Shown: positions 43,619 through 52,443 of the stretch, piece after piece
How the letters are laid out: every line of letters begins with the position of its first letter
Numbering within the stretch: position 1 is the first letter of the stretch
Origin: Neisseriaceae bacterium JH1-16
GTDB lineage: Bacteria > Pseudomonadota > Gammaproteobacteria > Burkholderiales > Chromobacteriaceae
Assembly: GCA_025989215.1 (NCBI GenBank)
Contig: JAPDNP010000006.1
Span: 124,001-188,000 of the forward strand
DNA: 64,000 bases
Direction: 5' to 3'
Program-made: the position numbers and the translations under genes
Notes under the pieces: generated by a model
Seen by the model: only the letters and a program-made list of their open reading frames with translations
The model's database searches: none
What the model was told of the DNA's origin: nothing

Positions 43619-44162
43619 GGTTTGAGGGGGGCGAGCCAGTTAGCTGCACGTACCTGCGCTTCAGTCGGCGAAGAACGCACGGCTACTCACCGATCTCGCT
43701 CTGTGCTTGGCAATCTGCACAGCGGCCGTTTCCCTCGAAATGCCTAGCACGTCCTGTGCAATGGGCTTCTCCATGTAGCTTCTATATCGGATGGTGTTGG
43801 TCGGGCCTTGCCTGGACTGCCCGCCCACCTGAGTGCTTTTGCAGCCGGTGGTCGCTGCAATGGGATGTGTCATCCCGCCCTTAGTATTCGGCACGATGGA
43901 GTTGCCTGCCGTGTCGATGTGCGAGTCCACGACTATTGAGCCTCAGGGCTCCCGCTTGGGCTCGCAGGGCGCGATCAATCGATGGGGTGCAGCTATCCGG
44001 CTTTAATTCGCACGCGGATGGTCTGGTTTACGGCTGGGGGGGCTGCTGATTTTGGACGCAGCGATGGAGTGCGTGAACCGGCTTTGTGGATTTGTAGAAT
44101 GGTGCTGATTTTTGTAGAAGGCGGTCGCCGGTAGGGTGTCTTAATCGACGTCGGCGTAGAAA
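43619..44162. other. Non-coding or decayed stretch between the pigment cluster and tRNA-Ser
   Basis: On the minus strand a frame of about 90 residues (43930-43661) reads NSIVPNTKGGMTHPIAATTG and later VLGISRETAAVQIAKH, which looks protein-like but is unrecognised and has no convincing start signal. The adjacent tRNA gene is a common integration site, so this may be the relic of an inserted element; no attachment repeat was identified. Confidence 0.3.
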
Positions 44163-44189
44163 ACAAAAAAGCCCCGATTTCTCGAGGCT
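44163..44189 (-). terminator. Terminator after tRNA-Ser
   Basis: Read on the minus strand: AGCCTCGAGAAATCGGGGCT followed by TTTTTTGTTTT. Confidence 0.8.
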
Positions 44190-44202
44190 CTCTTGCTCAA
44201 TT

Positions 44203-44293
<91 letters not shown>

Positions 44294-44355
44294 GTTGAGT
44301 TCCGCATTATATACACTTACTTTTTAGTGTCAAGCGTATTTTGGAAAAAGATGAC

Positions 44356-46377
44356 TTATAAGCCGAGAATCTTCACTTTTTGACCTGGCTGCAGTCGGTT
44401 GACCATGCTGACGCTGTTCCAGCGTTTGATGTCCTGATGATCCACGCCGAACTTGCGTGCGATGCTGTAGAGGGTATCCCCCTTCTGAGCGACATATTCG
44501 AAAGGTGCCTTGCCCGATGTGCTGCGGGCCGGTGGTGTGCCGTCCTGTTGGGCGAGCAGGGTGGTCGGGGTGGCGAGATTGCTCTTGTCGACCGATAGCA
44601 CCTGGCCAAGCTTCACGCTGTCGTCGTTCAGGCCGTTCAGCGTCTTCAACTCCGCGACGCTCATATTGTAGCGACGCGAGATGTTATAGAGGGTGTCGCC
44701 GCTGCCGACGGTGTGGCGGCCGTTGGTCGACACCACTGGGGTAGCATCGGCTACCGCGATGGTACGGGCCGGTGCCGGGCTACTGACGGCGTTGTCGGTC
44801 AGGGCCAGTGCTTCGGTGGCGGCGCTGACGCTGGCCGGTACGCTGGTCTGGGCCGGTGAAGCCGCGGCCAATTCCGGAACCGCAGTAGCCGCGGGCATCG
44901 CCTTGCTGCTGGAGGCGGCGACGGCCGGTTTCACCTCGGCCGCGTTGACGACGGGACTGGCTGGTGCGGCCTGTGCGAGTACGGTGGCCGGCTGGCTCTG
45001 AGGTTGAGCGGCAGCGAGCAGGACCGGAGCCGGTGTCGGCACGGCTACGGGGGCTGTTTTGGCCGGTTCAACGGCCTTTGTTGCGGCGACTTGGATCACC
45101 GGCTGCGCGGCCGGCGCTTGCTTGAGCTCGGCGGTGATCGGCGGCGCGCTGATCGACTTGGCGGCCGGAGCTGGGTCGGCCTTGGCGATCATCATCGGAG
45201 CGCTGCTTGGACTGTCGTCGGGGTCGATCAGGTTGGGGTTGCTGGTGGTGTTGCCCTTCATCGCTACCAGGATCGGGCGGCCGGCGGCCAGCGTATTGCC
45301 GGACAGGCGGTTGACCGAGCGCAGCTCGCTGCTGCTCATGCCGTAGTTGGCGGCGATGTCGGTGACGCTTTCGCTACCGTTCGGGGTGTACACCTGCCAG
45401 GTCATCAGCGGCTTGTCACCCCATTTGGCCAGGTTGTGCTCGAATTTCTCCAGGTGGTTGGCCGGGATCAGCATCTGCCGGCCGTTCTTGTAGGCGTATA
45501 CCGGCAGGTTGAAGCCGGGGTTGAGCTCTTTGAACTCGGGCACCGACATGCCGGCCATCTTGGCGGCGATGTCGATGTCCATGTGCTTGCCGGTGGTGAC
45601 GGCGACGAAGTAGGGCTTGTTCTGGAAGCGTTCTAGCTTCAGGCCGTACTTGTCCGGGTCTGTCAGCAGATTGCGCACGGCCAATAGCTTGGGCACGTAA
45701 CTGCGCGTTTCGGCCGGCATATTGATGTTTTCGAAGGTCGGCTCTTCGCCTCGGGCGCGCACCCGGGCGATGGCGCGGCTGACGTTGCCTTCGCCCCAGT
45801 TGTAGGCGGCGAGCGCCAGCGACCAGTCGCCGAACTGGCCGTAGAGGTTTTCCAGGTAGTCGAGCGCAGCGCGGGTTGCGTCGGTCACGTCGCGACGGCC
45901 GTCGTACCACCAGGTCTGTTCCAGGCCGTACTGGCGGCCGGTGGCCGGCATGAACTGCCACAAGCCCGAGGCGCCAACCGGCGACATGGCGAGCGGGTTA
46001 AACGAGCTTTCGACCAGCGGCAGGAAGGCGAGCTCGGTCGGCATGCCGCGTCGCTCCACCTCGTTCATGATGAAGAACAGGTATTTGCGGCTGCGGTCGA
46101 GCGTGCGTTTGAAGTATTCCGGACGGGAGGCGTAGTAACGTTCTTGCTTGCGGACCAGCTCGCTGCTGACTTCGGTCATCTGGAAGCCTTCGCGGGCGCG
46201 TTCCCAGACGTTGTCGCCATTTCGTAGCAAACTGCTGTTGAGCAGCATCATGTCGAGTCCGCTGGACAAGCCGACGTCGACACCACCGGGGACAGCTGTG
46301 CTGGTTTGCGCGGAGGCGGGTACTTGATACAGGCAAAGCAGCGACAGCGACAACGCCAGTGGCTTTAAACGTTTCAT
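44356..46377 (-). CDS. mltD: Membrane-bound lytic murein transglycosylase D with LysM repeats
   Basis: 673 residues. Signal peptide SLSLLCLYQVPASAQ, then an SLT domain (catalytic glutamate in VESSFNPLAMSPVGASGLWQ, about residue 128, and AAYNWGEGNVSRAI). A LysM-like segment (TWQVYTPNGSESVTDIAANY) and a long Ala/Pro-rich linker (about 390-545) follow, with two clear C-terminal LysM domains (VGSGDTLYNISRRYNMSVAEL and VAQKGDTLYSIARKFGVD). It cleaves peptidoglycan in the periplasm. A minus-strand promoter TTGACA-16 bp-TATAGG lies at 46413-46440. Confidence 0.93.
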   Translation of the reverse strand: MKRLKPLALSLSLLCLYQVPASAQTSTAVPGGVDVGLSSGLDMMLLNSSLLRNGDNVWERAREGFQMTEVSSELVRKQERYYASRPEYFKRTLDRSRKYLFFIMNEVERRGMPTELAFLPLVESSFNPLAMSPVGASGLWQFMPATGRQYGLEQTWWYDGRRDVTDATRAALDYLENLYGQFGDWSLALAAYNWGEGNVSRAIARVRARGEEPTFENINMPAETRSYVPKLLAVRNLLTDPDKYGLKLERFQNKPYFVAVTTGKHMDIDIAAKMAGMSVPEFKELNPGFNLPVYAYKNGRQMLIPANHLEKFEHNLAKWGDKPLMTWQVYTPNGSESVTDIAANYGMSSSELRSVNRLSGNTLAAGRPILVAMKGNTTSNPNLIDPDDSPSSAPMMIAKADPAPAAKSISAPPITAELKQAPAAQPVIQVAATKAVEPAKTAPVAVPTPAPVLLAAAQPQSQPATVLAQAAPASPVVNAAEVKPAVAASSSKAMPAATAVPELAAASPAQTSVPASVSAATEALALTDNAVSSPAPARTIAVADATPVVSTNGRHTVGSGDTLYNISRRYNMSVAELKTLNGLNDDSVKLGQVLSVDKSNLATPTTLLAQQDGTPPARSTSGKAPFEYVAQKGDTLYSIARKFGVDHQDIKRWNSVSMVNRLQPGQKVKILGL

Positions 46378-46412
46378 TACGGCAGCTCGAGGGTATTGTG
46401 ATTTTGGCCGAT

Positions 46413-46440
46413 CCTATATAGCGTCAGTATTGCGTGTCAA
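46413..46440 (-). promoter_or_regulatory. Sigma70-type promoter of mltD
   Basis: TTGACA (46435-46440, minus strand) and TATAGG (46413-46418) are separated by 16 bp, about 35 bp upstream of the mltD start. Confidence 0.6.
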
Positions 46441-46524
46441 TGAAAAAAATCAAATGATTTCAGGTGCTTTGGCCTGTTTTTGACTATGAGCGGTCACCCG
46501 TCAGGATTGACTCGCCCAGCATGA

Positions 46525-47283
46525 TTAGCGGAAGCGATTCTTCCATTCGCGCAGCAGCGCAAAGCGTTCGGCCGCTTCGGCCAACTCGCGGCCGGCCTCG
46601 CGGCGGCAGCTGGCGCGCACCTCGGTTTCGTCGACGCGCAGGAAGGGATTGGTCGCCAGTTCCTGGGCCAGCGTCGACGGCAGCGTCGGGCGGTCGGCGT
46701 CGCGGCAGGCTTGGTCGCGGCGCTCGCGCTCGGCCAGCGCCGGGTTGCCCGGCTCGACCGCATGGGCAAAGCGCAGGTTGGACAAGGTGTACTCGTGCGC
46801 GGGGTAGATCAGCGTCTCGCCCGGCAAGGCGGCGAGCTTCTGCAGCGAGTGGTGAAACTGCGGGGCGGTGCCCTCGAACATGCGGCCACAGCCGGCGCCG
46901 AACAGAGTGTCGCCGCAGAACAACCGGCCGTTGCCGACATAGGCGATATGGTCGAGGGTGTGGCCGGGCACCTCCAGTACACCGAAAGGTTGGCCGAACA
47001 GCGTCAGCTCGCTACCCTCCATCACTGGATCGGTGACGCCGGCGATGCCGGCCGGACCGTATACGGTCAACCCCGGAAAGTGGCGCTTCAGTTCGGCGAC
47101 GCCGCCGACGTGGTCGGCGTGGTGGTGGGTGATCAGTAGTGCCTGCAAGGTCAGGCCGTGTTCGGCCAAGGCGGCGAGCACCGGCCCGGCATCGCCCGGG
47201 TCGACCGCGATCGCGCGGCCGGCGGCGTGCAAAAGCCAGATATAATTGTCTGAAAAGGCGTGAACCGCAGTGACGGTAATCAT
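46525..47283 (-). CDS. gloB: Hydroxyacylglutathione hydrolase (glyoxalase II)
   Basis: 252 residues. Binuclear metal motif THHHADHVGG (about 51-60) in a metallo-beta-lactamase fold; further ligands in VPGHTLDHIAYV and CGDTLF. C-terminal HAGH domain includes HEYTLSNLRFA with the substrate-binding residues. Converts S-D-lactoylglutathione to D-lactate and glutathione. It is divergent from, and about 35 bp from or overlapping, the yafS-like methyltransferase gene, as in E. coli (gloB-yafS-rnhA-dnaQ order). Confidence 0.95.
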   Translation of the reverse strand: MITVTAVHAFSDNYIWLLHAAGRAIAVDPGDAGPVLAALAEHGLTLQALLITHHHADHVGGVAELKRHFPGLTVYGPAGIAGVTDPVMEGSELTLFGQPFGVLEVPGHTLDHIAYVGNGRLFCGDTLFGAGCGRMFEGTAPQFHHSLQKLAALPGETLIYPAHEYTLSNLRFAHAVEPGNPALAERERRDQACRDADRPTLPSTLAQELATNPFLRVDETEVRASCRREAGRELAEAAERFALLREWKNRFR

Positions 47284-47317
47284 GGCTGGAATCAGTCTCC
47301 AAACGAATGGCGCGAAG

Positions 47318-48052
47318 ATGGACAGTTTTGCCCGCTGGCTTGGCGATACCGAGCTGGGTCATTACCTGCTGGAACGCGAACAGGCATTCTACGACCGTAC
47401 CGTGGCCGATGTGTTCGGTTTTCACGCGGTGCAGCTGGGTCTTGCCGAGTACGATTTCCTGCGCACCAACCGCATCGCCTGGCAGGCGAGGGTCGGGCGT
47501 TCTGCGTCGGCGGTGATCCAGACCGAGCCGGAACGGCTGCCGTTCGACTGTCGCAGCATCGACCTCTTGGTGCTGCCGCACGTGCTGGACTTCTCGCGCG
47601 AACCGCACCAGGTGCTGCGCGAGGTCGAGCGGGTATTGATGCCCGAGGGGCGGGTCGTGCTGACCGGATTCAACCCTGCTTCATTATGGGGGATGCGCCG
47701 GCTGGCGCGAGGACGCGATCAGGCGCCGTGGAACGGCCGCTTCCTGACGCTGCCGCGCATCAAGGACTGGCTGAAACTGCTGGGTATGGAGCCGGCCGGC
47801 GGGGCGTTCATGGCCTATGCGCCGCCGTTCACGCATGAGCAGTGGCTCACCCGCTTTGCCTTCATGGAATCGGCCGGCAATCGCTGGTGGCCGGTGGCCG
47901 CCGGGGTGTACGGCATCGCCGCGGTGAAGAAGGTGCGCGGCATGCGCTTGATCACGCCGAGCTGGAACAAGGCCAAGGCGAGCAAGGGCCTGGTGGTGGC
48001 CGGGCCGGACCGCCGGCATTCGGCCCATCCGCCCTCCGAAGAATCTAAATGA
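47318..48052 (+). CDS. yafS: YafS-like class I SAM-dependent methyltransferase
   Basis: 244 residues starting [24 protein letters not shown]/Methyltransf_11 core is visible in [20 protein letters not shown] and [21 protein letters not shown]. The canonical glycine-rich motif I is degenerate in this family. Earlier in-frame starts at 47270 and 47282 would overlap gloB. Its place between gloB and rnhA matches E. coli yafS. Substrate unknown. The last bases overlap the rnhA start by 4 bp. Confidence 0.82.
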   Translation: MDSFARWLGDTELGHYLLEREQAFYDRTVADVFGFHAVQLGLAEYDFLRTNRIAWQARVGRSASAVIQTEPERLPFDCRSIDLLVLPHVLDFSREPHQVLREVERVLMPEGRVVLTGFNPASLWGMRRLARGRDQAPWNGRFLTLPRIKDWLKLLGMEPAGGAFMAYAPPFTHEQWLTRFAFMESAGNRWWPVAAGVYGIAAVKKVRGMRLITPSWNKAKASKGLVVAGPDRRHSAHPPSEESK

Positions 48053-48489
48053 AAGACAACGTGGTCGAACTGTTTACCGATGGCGCCTGCAAGGGCAATC
48101 CCGGCCCGGGCGGCTGGGGCGTGTTGATGCGCTTCAAGGGGCACGAGAAGGAATTGTTCGGCGGCGAGCCCAACACCACCAACAACCGCATGGAGTTGTT
48201 GGCGGTGATCGAGGGCTTGGCGGCGCTGACCCGCCGCTGCGAAGTGGTGGTGTATACCGACTCGCAGTACGTGCAGAAGGGCATTTCCGAGTGGATACAC
48301 GGCTGGAAGGCGCGCGGCTGGAAGACCGCGGCCAAGGAGCCGGTGAAAAATGCCGACCTGTGGCGCCGCCTCGACGACGAGCGCAACCGTCACGAGGTGC
48401 GCTTCGAATGGGTGAAGGGCCATGCCGGCCACGAATTCAACGAGCGCGCCGACCAGCTGGCCAACCGCGGCGTGGAGTGCGCGCGCTGA
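48049..48489 (+). CDS. rnhA: Ribonuclease HI
   Basis: 146 residues. The catalytic DEDD residues are visible: Asp in [17 protein letters not shown], Glu in [13 protein letters not shown], Asp in VVYTDSQYV and Asp near the end ([10 protein letters not shown]). The handle region [17 protein letters not shown]-type is present. Removes RNA from RNA-DNA hybrids. ATGA overlap with the upstream gene; dnaQ follows after 100 bp as in many proteobacteria. Confidence 0.97.
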   Translation: MKDNVVELFTDGACKGNPGPGGWGVLMRFKGHEKELFGGEPNTTNNRMELLAVIEGLAALTRRCEVVVYTDSQYVQKGISEWIHGWKARGWKTAAKEPVKNADLWRRLDDERNRHEVRFEWVKGHAGHEFNERADQLANRGVECAR

Positions 48490-48503
48490 CCTTAGGCTTG
48501 CAT

Positions 48504-48530
48504 GCCGGCCCGATCGGGCCGGCTGTCTTT
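48504..48530 (+). terminator. Hairpin between rnhA and dnaQ, possible weak terminator
   Basis: GCCGGCCC-GATC-GGGCCGGC is followed by TGTCTTT, a poor T-run. Confidence 0.5.
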
Positions 48531-48588
48531 CCGCTTTCAATCCGCGGCAGCGGTCGATCCCGCCTGCCGTTCGCATCGTAAGAGCAGC

Positions 48589-49314
48589 ATGAGACAGATT
48601 ATCCTCGATACCGAAACCACCGGCCTCGATCCCAACCAGGGCCACCGCATCATCGAATTCGCCGGGCTGGAGATGGTCGACCGCAAGCTGACCGGCCGCT
48701 CGCTGCACCTCTATATGCACCCGGAACGCGAGATCGATCCGGACGCCGAGCGGGTGCACGGCATCTCGCTCGACTTTCTCGCCGACAAGCCGAAGTTCAA
48801 GCAGGTGGCCGACGAGATCGTCGAATTCATCGACGGCGCCGAGCTGATCATCCACAACGCGCCGTTCGACGTGGGCTTCATCAACGCCGAATTCGACCGG
48901 CTCGGCCTCGCGCCAGTCGCCAAGCTGTGCGGCGGGGTGATCGACACGCTGTTCATGGCGCGCGACACCTTTCCGGGCAAGCGCAACAGCCTGGACGCGC
49001 TGTGTGACCGCTTCGAGATCGATCGCTCCAACCGGACCCTGCACGGCGCGCTGATCGACTGCGAGCTGCTGTCCGAGGTGTACCTGGCGCTGACCCGCGG
49101 CCAGGAAAGCCTGATGATGGACATCGAGGTCGACAGCGGCGCCGGTCATGGCCTGGGCCTGGCGTTCGAGCGCAAGCCGCTGCTGGTGAAACGCGCCAAC
49201 GAGACCGAGCAGGCGGTGCACGATGGTTACCTGAACGACCTGGACAAGGCGGTGAAGGGCCAGTGCCTGTGGCGCGCCATGGAGAATCCCGCCCCGGCCG
49301 AGGGCGCGGCATGA
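48589..49314 (+). CDS. dnaQ: DNA polymerase III epsilon subunit (proofreading exonuclease)
   Basis: 241 residues starting MRQIILDTETTGLDPNQGH. ExoI motif DTETTG, ExoII HNAPFDVGFINAEF and ExoIII HGALIDCELLSEVY are all present with catalytic acids. A C-terminal alpha-binding tail follows. Proofreads within DNA polymerase III. Start chosen at 48589 because upstream sequence lacks homology. The stop TGA overlaps the ispD ATG. Confidence 0.96.
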   Translation: MRQIILDTETTGLDPNQGHRIIEFAGLEMVDRKLTGRSLHLYMHPEREIDPDAERVHGISLDFLADKPKFKQVADEIVEFIDGAELIIHNAPFDVGFINAEFDRLGLAPVAKLCGGVIDTLFMARDTFPGKRNSLDALCDRFEIDRSNRTLHGALIDCELLSEVYLALTRGQESLMMDIEVDSGAGHGLGLAFERKPLLVKRANETEQAVHDGYLNDLDKAVKGQCLWRAMENPAPAEGAA

Positions 49315-50012
49315 GCCGTTGCGTCGCGCTGGTGCCGGCGGCCGGCTTCGGCCAACGTTTCGGCAGCCCGACCCCGAAACAGTATCTGGATCTCGTCGGC
49401 CGGCCGCTGATGGCACACACGTTGGCGACGCTGGCGGCGGTGCCGGCGATTGATCTGGTGGCGGTGGTAGTGTCGCCCGGCGATGAATGGTTCGACGGTT
49501 TCGACTGGTCGGGCATCGCGAAGCTGACCGTGCTGCGCGTCGGCGGTGCCAGCCGCGCCCAGAGCGTGCAGAACGGCCTGAGCGCGCTGCGTGCCGACGG
49601 CCGCTTGGCCGATGCCGACTGGCTGCTGGTGCACGACGCGGCGCGCTGCTGCGTCAGCGTCGAGCTGGTCGAACGGCTGATCGCGACGCTTGCCGACGAC
49701 CCGGTCGGCGGCCTGCTGGCGCTGCCGGTGCCGGACACGGTGAAACGCGCCGACGCCGCCGGCCGCATCGCCGCGACCGTCTCGCGCAGTGGCTTGTGGC
49801 TGGCGCAGACGCCGCAGATGTTCCGCGCGGCGACGTTGGCCGAAGCGCTGGAGCAGGGCGCAAGCGATGCGATCACCGACGAAGCGTCGGCCGTCGAGGC
49901 GCTAGGGCTGGCGCCGCGGCTGGTCGAGGGCGATGCGCAGAATTTCAAGGTAACGTACCCGCGGGATCTGGCCCTGGCGGCCGCGATTCTGGCGGCCAGA
50001 ACAGGACAATGA
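49311..50012 (+). CDS. ispD: 2-C-methyl-D-erythritol 4-phosphate cytidylyltransferase
   Basis: 233 residues. The nucleotide-binding signature [20 protein letters not shown] at the N-terminus, [11 protein letters not shown] and [10 protein letters not shown] are the IspD motifs. MEP pathway of isoprenoid synthesis: makes CDP-methylerythritol from CTP and MEP. ATGA overlaps at both ends couple it to dnaQ and ispF. Uptake-like motif copies lie at about 49347 and 49835 inside it. Confidence 0.96.
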   Translation: MSRCVALVPAAGFGQRFGSPTPKQYLDLVGRPLMAHTLATLAAVPAIDLVAVVVSPGDEWFDGFDWSGIAKLTVLRVGGASRAQSVQNGLSALRADGRLADADWLLVHDAARCCVSVELVERLIATLADDPVGGLLALPVPDTVKRADAAGRIAATVSRSGLWLAQTPQMFRAATLAEALEQGASDAITDEASAVEALGLAPRLVEGDAQNFKVTYPRDLALAAAILAARTGQ

Positions 50013-50500
50013 CGACGATGTTTCGAGTAGGACAGGGCTACGATGTGCACCGGCTGGTGGAAGGCCGGCCGTTGATTCTGGGCGGGGTGGAGATTGAGCA
50101 CGACAAGGGGCTGCTCGGCCATTCCGACGCCGACGCGCTGCTGCACGCGATCACCGACGCGCTGCTCGGCGGTGCCGGGCTCGGCGATATCGGCCGGCAC
50201 TTTCCGGATACCGCCGCCGAGTTCAAGGGCGCAGACAGCCGGGTGCTGCTGCGCGAGGCGTATGCGCGGGTGCAGGCGGCCGGCTGGCTGGTGGTCAATG
50301 TCGACGCGACGCTGATCGCGCAGGCGCCGAAGCTGGCGCCGCATATTGACCGCATGTGCGCGTGCATTGCCGCTGATCTAGGCTTGGAGCAAGGCGCCGT
50401 GAACGTGAAGGGCAAGACCAACGAGAAGCTCGGTTACCTCGGGCGCGCCGAGGCGATCGAAGCGCAGGCCGTGGTGCTGCTCTCCCGTCATCCAGGCTGA
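50009..50500 (+). CDS. ispF: 2-C-methyl-D-erythritol 2,4-cyclodiphosphate synthase
   Basis: 163 residues. Zn ligands in GYDVHRL (Asp and His) and the third His in [23 protein letters not shown] and [13 protein letters not shown] are family signatures. Next step after IspE in the MEP pathway. It overlaps ispD by 4 bp, and AGGAC precedes the start. A second ATG three codons in is also possible. Confidence 0.97.
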   Translation: MTTMFRVGQGYDVHRLVEGRPLILGGVEIEHDKGLLGHSDADALLHAITDALLGGAGLGDIGRHFPDTAAEFKGADSRVLLREAYARVQAAGWLVVNVDATLIAQAPKLAPHIDRMCACIAADLGLEQGAVNVKGKTNEKLGYLGRAEAIEAQAVVLLSRHPG

Positions 50501-50645
50501 GCCTGTTGCGTTAAATTTTCCAGGGCCGCAAGCCACCGACGGCCCGTCGTTTCTTTATTCGATCGGCAATGCCCTCCGACAGGCGGTGCCCGTTATGGGA
50601 TAATTGCCGCATCACCCTCAAGACAATAGCGATGGAGTTGCCGTC

Positions 50646-51335
50646 ATGCTGACCCAAGATCAAATGAAACTCGCCGCCGCCAAGAAAGCGCTGGAATTTA
50701 TCCCGGAAAACGCCGTCATCGGCGTCGGCACCGGCAGCACCGTGAACCTGTTCATCGACCAGCTGGGCACGATCAAGCACCTGATCCAGGGCGCGGTGTC
50801 GAGCTCGGAGGCGACCACCGAGCGCCTGAAGGCGCTGGGCATTCCGGTGCTGGATCTGGCGCTGGTCGACGAGCTGCCCGTTTACGTGGACGGTGCCGAC
50901 GAGATCAACCACTACCTGCACATGGTGAAGGGCGGCGGCGGCGCGCTGACGCGCGAGAAGATCGTTGCAGCCGTCGCCAAGGAATACATCTGCATCGCCG
51001 ACGAGACCAAGTACGTGACGGTGCTGGGCGAGTTCCCGCTGCCGGTCGAAGTGGTGCCGATGGCACGCAGCTACGTGGCGCGCCAGCTGGAGCGTCTCTC
51101 GACCTCCGGCAGCCGCGTGCATCCGGAGCTGCGCATGGCGGCGGGCGACAAGGTATTCCTGACCGACAACGGCAACTACATTCTCGACGTGCATGGCCTG
51201 CAGATCGCCGAACCGGTATCGCTGGAGAGCAAGATCAACCAGATCGCCGGTGTGGTCACCAACGGCCTGTTCGCACAGCGCCGCGCCGACGTGCTGCTGC
51301 TGGGCACTCAGAGCGGCGTCGAGGTGAAGCGCTGA
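50646..51335 (+). CDS. rpiA: Ribose-5-phosphate isomerase A
   Basis: 229 residues starting [18 protein letters not shown]. Motifs [41 protein letters not shown] (catalytic acid) and [13 protein letters not shown] are all present. Interconverts ribose-5-phosphate and ribulose-5-phosphate in the pentose-phosphate pathway. Start at 50646 is preferred over an upstream in-frame ATG. The TGA stop is duplicated as the target site of the adjacent repeat element. Confidence 0.96.
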   Translation: MLTQDQMKLAAAKKALEFIPENAVIGVGTGSTVNLFIDQLGTIKHLIQGAVSSSEATTERLKALGIPVLDLALVDELPVYVDGADEINHYLHMVKGGGGALTREKIVAAVAKEYICIADETKYVTVLGEFPLPVEVVPMARSYVARQLERLSTSGSRVHPELRMAAGDKVFLTDNGNYILDVHGLQIAEPVSLESKINQIAGVVTNGLFAQRRADVLLLGTQSGVEVKR

Positions 51336-51464
51336 GAAGCTGTTTGCGATCGGGAACCTGAGTTGAAATGGCGCTCAGCATGCTCATGTACTCCAGGTAC
51401 ACTCCGTTGTTTCGCGCCATTTCTCCTTGTCTGACACTTTGTTCGCGAGATCGTGAATAGGTTC
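51336..51464. repeat. MITE-like inverted-repeat element, copy 5, with TGA target duplication
   Basis: 129 bp; left end GAAGCTGTTTGCGATC, right end GATCGTGAATAGGTTC, central CTCATGTACTCCAGGTACACTCCG. TGA flanks both sides (51333-51335 and 51465-51467), and the left TGA is the rpiA stop codon. Confidence 0.82.
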
Positions 51465-51562
51465 TGAGCGTCGTTTTGCGGCGTTAGTAGCTGGGCCAGG
51501 CACCGCTAGAAGTGCCGGTCGGCCGAGGGCGGTGCAGGGCCAGGCACTACATGACAGCCGAC

Positions 51563-51596
51563 TTGTCACAATGCTGTCATCTGTGCCGGCTAGCAT
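51563..51596 (+). promoter_or_regulatory. PHO box and promoter upstream of phoU
   Basis: TTGTCACAATGCTGTCAT (51563-51580) has two 7-bp direct repeats (TTGTCAC, CTGTCAT) spaced by four bases, matching the PhoB consensus CTGTCAT-N4-CTGTCAT at 14 of 18 positions. TAGCAT (51591-51596), a -10-like element, lies 10 bp downstream, the usual PhoB geometry. phoU starts 40 bp later. Confidence 0.75.
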
Positions 51597-51636
51597 CGCC
51601 CGATTGTTGAAGTTACTGAGTAGAATAGGGGACGTC

Positions 51637-52344
51637 ATGGCAGAACATATCTCCAAGCAGTTCGACATGGAGCTGGAGACTATCCGCACCCGTGTGCTGC
51701 AGATGGGCGGCCTGGTCGAACAGCAGATCGTCGCCGCGCTCGACGCGCTGACCGAAGGCGACATCGCCAAGTTCGACAAGGTGATCGCCGAAGATGCACT
51801 GGTCAACGCGATGGAAGTGGCGATCGACGACGATTGCCAGCACATCATCGCGCGCCGCCAGCCGGCTGCCAGCGACCTGCGCATGGTGATCACGGTGATC
51901 AAGACCATCACCGATCTGGAGCGCATCGGCGACGAAGCCCAGAAGATCGCGCGCATGGGCAAGACCATCTACGAGGCCGACCGCTTCCAGATGCCGCGTT
52001 TCCGCGAGGTGAGCAAGATGGGCCAGGCCGCGCTGCGTATGCTGCGCCGTGCGCTCGATGCGTTTGCCCGTCTCGATCCGACCGCGGCGCTCGAACTGCT
52101 CGAAGCCGACCAGCACCTCGACGACGACTTCGCCGCCGAGCTGCGCCAGTTGATTACCTTCATGATGGAAGATCCGCGCACCATCACCATGTCGATCGAC
52201 ACACTGTTCATCTCCAAGGCGATCGAGCGGATCGGCGACCACGCCAAGAACATTTCCGAGTACGTGGTCTACCTGGTCAAGGGCAAGGACATCCGCCATA
52301 CCTCGATCGAGCAGGTAAAGCGCGAAGCGCTCGGCGAAGACTGA
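51637..52344 (+). CDS. phoU: PhoU, phosphate-signalling negative regulator
   Basis: 235 residues, two PhoU three-helix repeats: LETIRTRVLQMGGLVEQQIV, EVAIDDDCQHIIARRQPAASDLR-type segment and the metal-binding E/DxxxD motifs (ERIGDEAQKIAR and ERIGDHAKNISE, about 95 and 198). Regulates the PhoR/PhoB system and Pst transport. No pst genes are adjacent; instead a PHO box precedes it and ppx follows. GGGGAC lies before the ATG. Confidence 0.94.
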   Translation: MAEHISKQFDMELETIRTRVLQMGGLVEQQIVAALDALTEGDIAKFDKVIAEDALVNAMEVAIDDDCQHIIARRQPAASDLRMVITVIKTITDLERIGDEAQKIARMGKTIYEADRFQMPRFREVSKMGQAALRMLRRALDAFARLDPTAALELLEADQHLDDDFAAELRQLITFMMEDPRTITMSIDTLFISKAIERIGDHAKNISEYVVYLVKGKDIRHTSIEQVKREALGED

Positions 52345-52392
52345 AGCGTAAGCGTGCATACGGCGGCGCCTGCCCCGTGACGTTGGCTTGGC

Positions 52393-52424
52393 AATGGCGG
52401 TAACATCCGGTTACCGCCATTTTC
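52393..52424 (+). terminator. Terminator between phoU and ppx
   Basis: AATGGCGGTAAC-ATCCG-GTTACCGCCATT stem followed by TT; the T-run is short. It may be an attenuator if phoU and ppx share a transcript. Confidence 0.65.
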
Positions 52425-52443
52425 ATTTGCTCATGGGCCCAAC

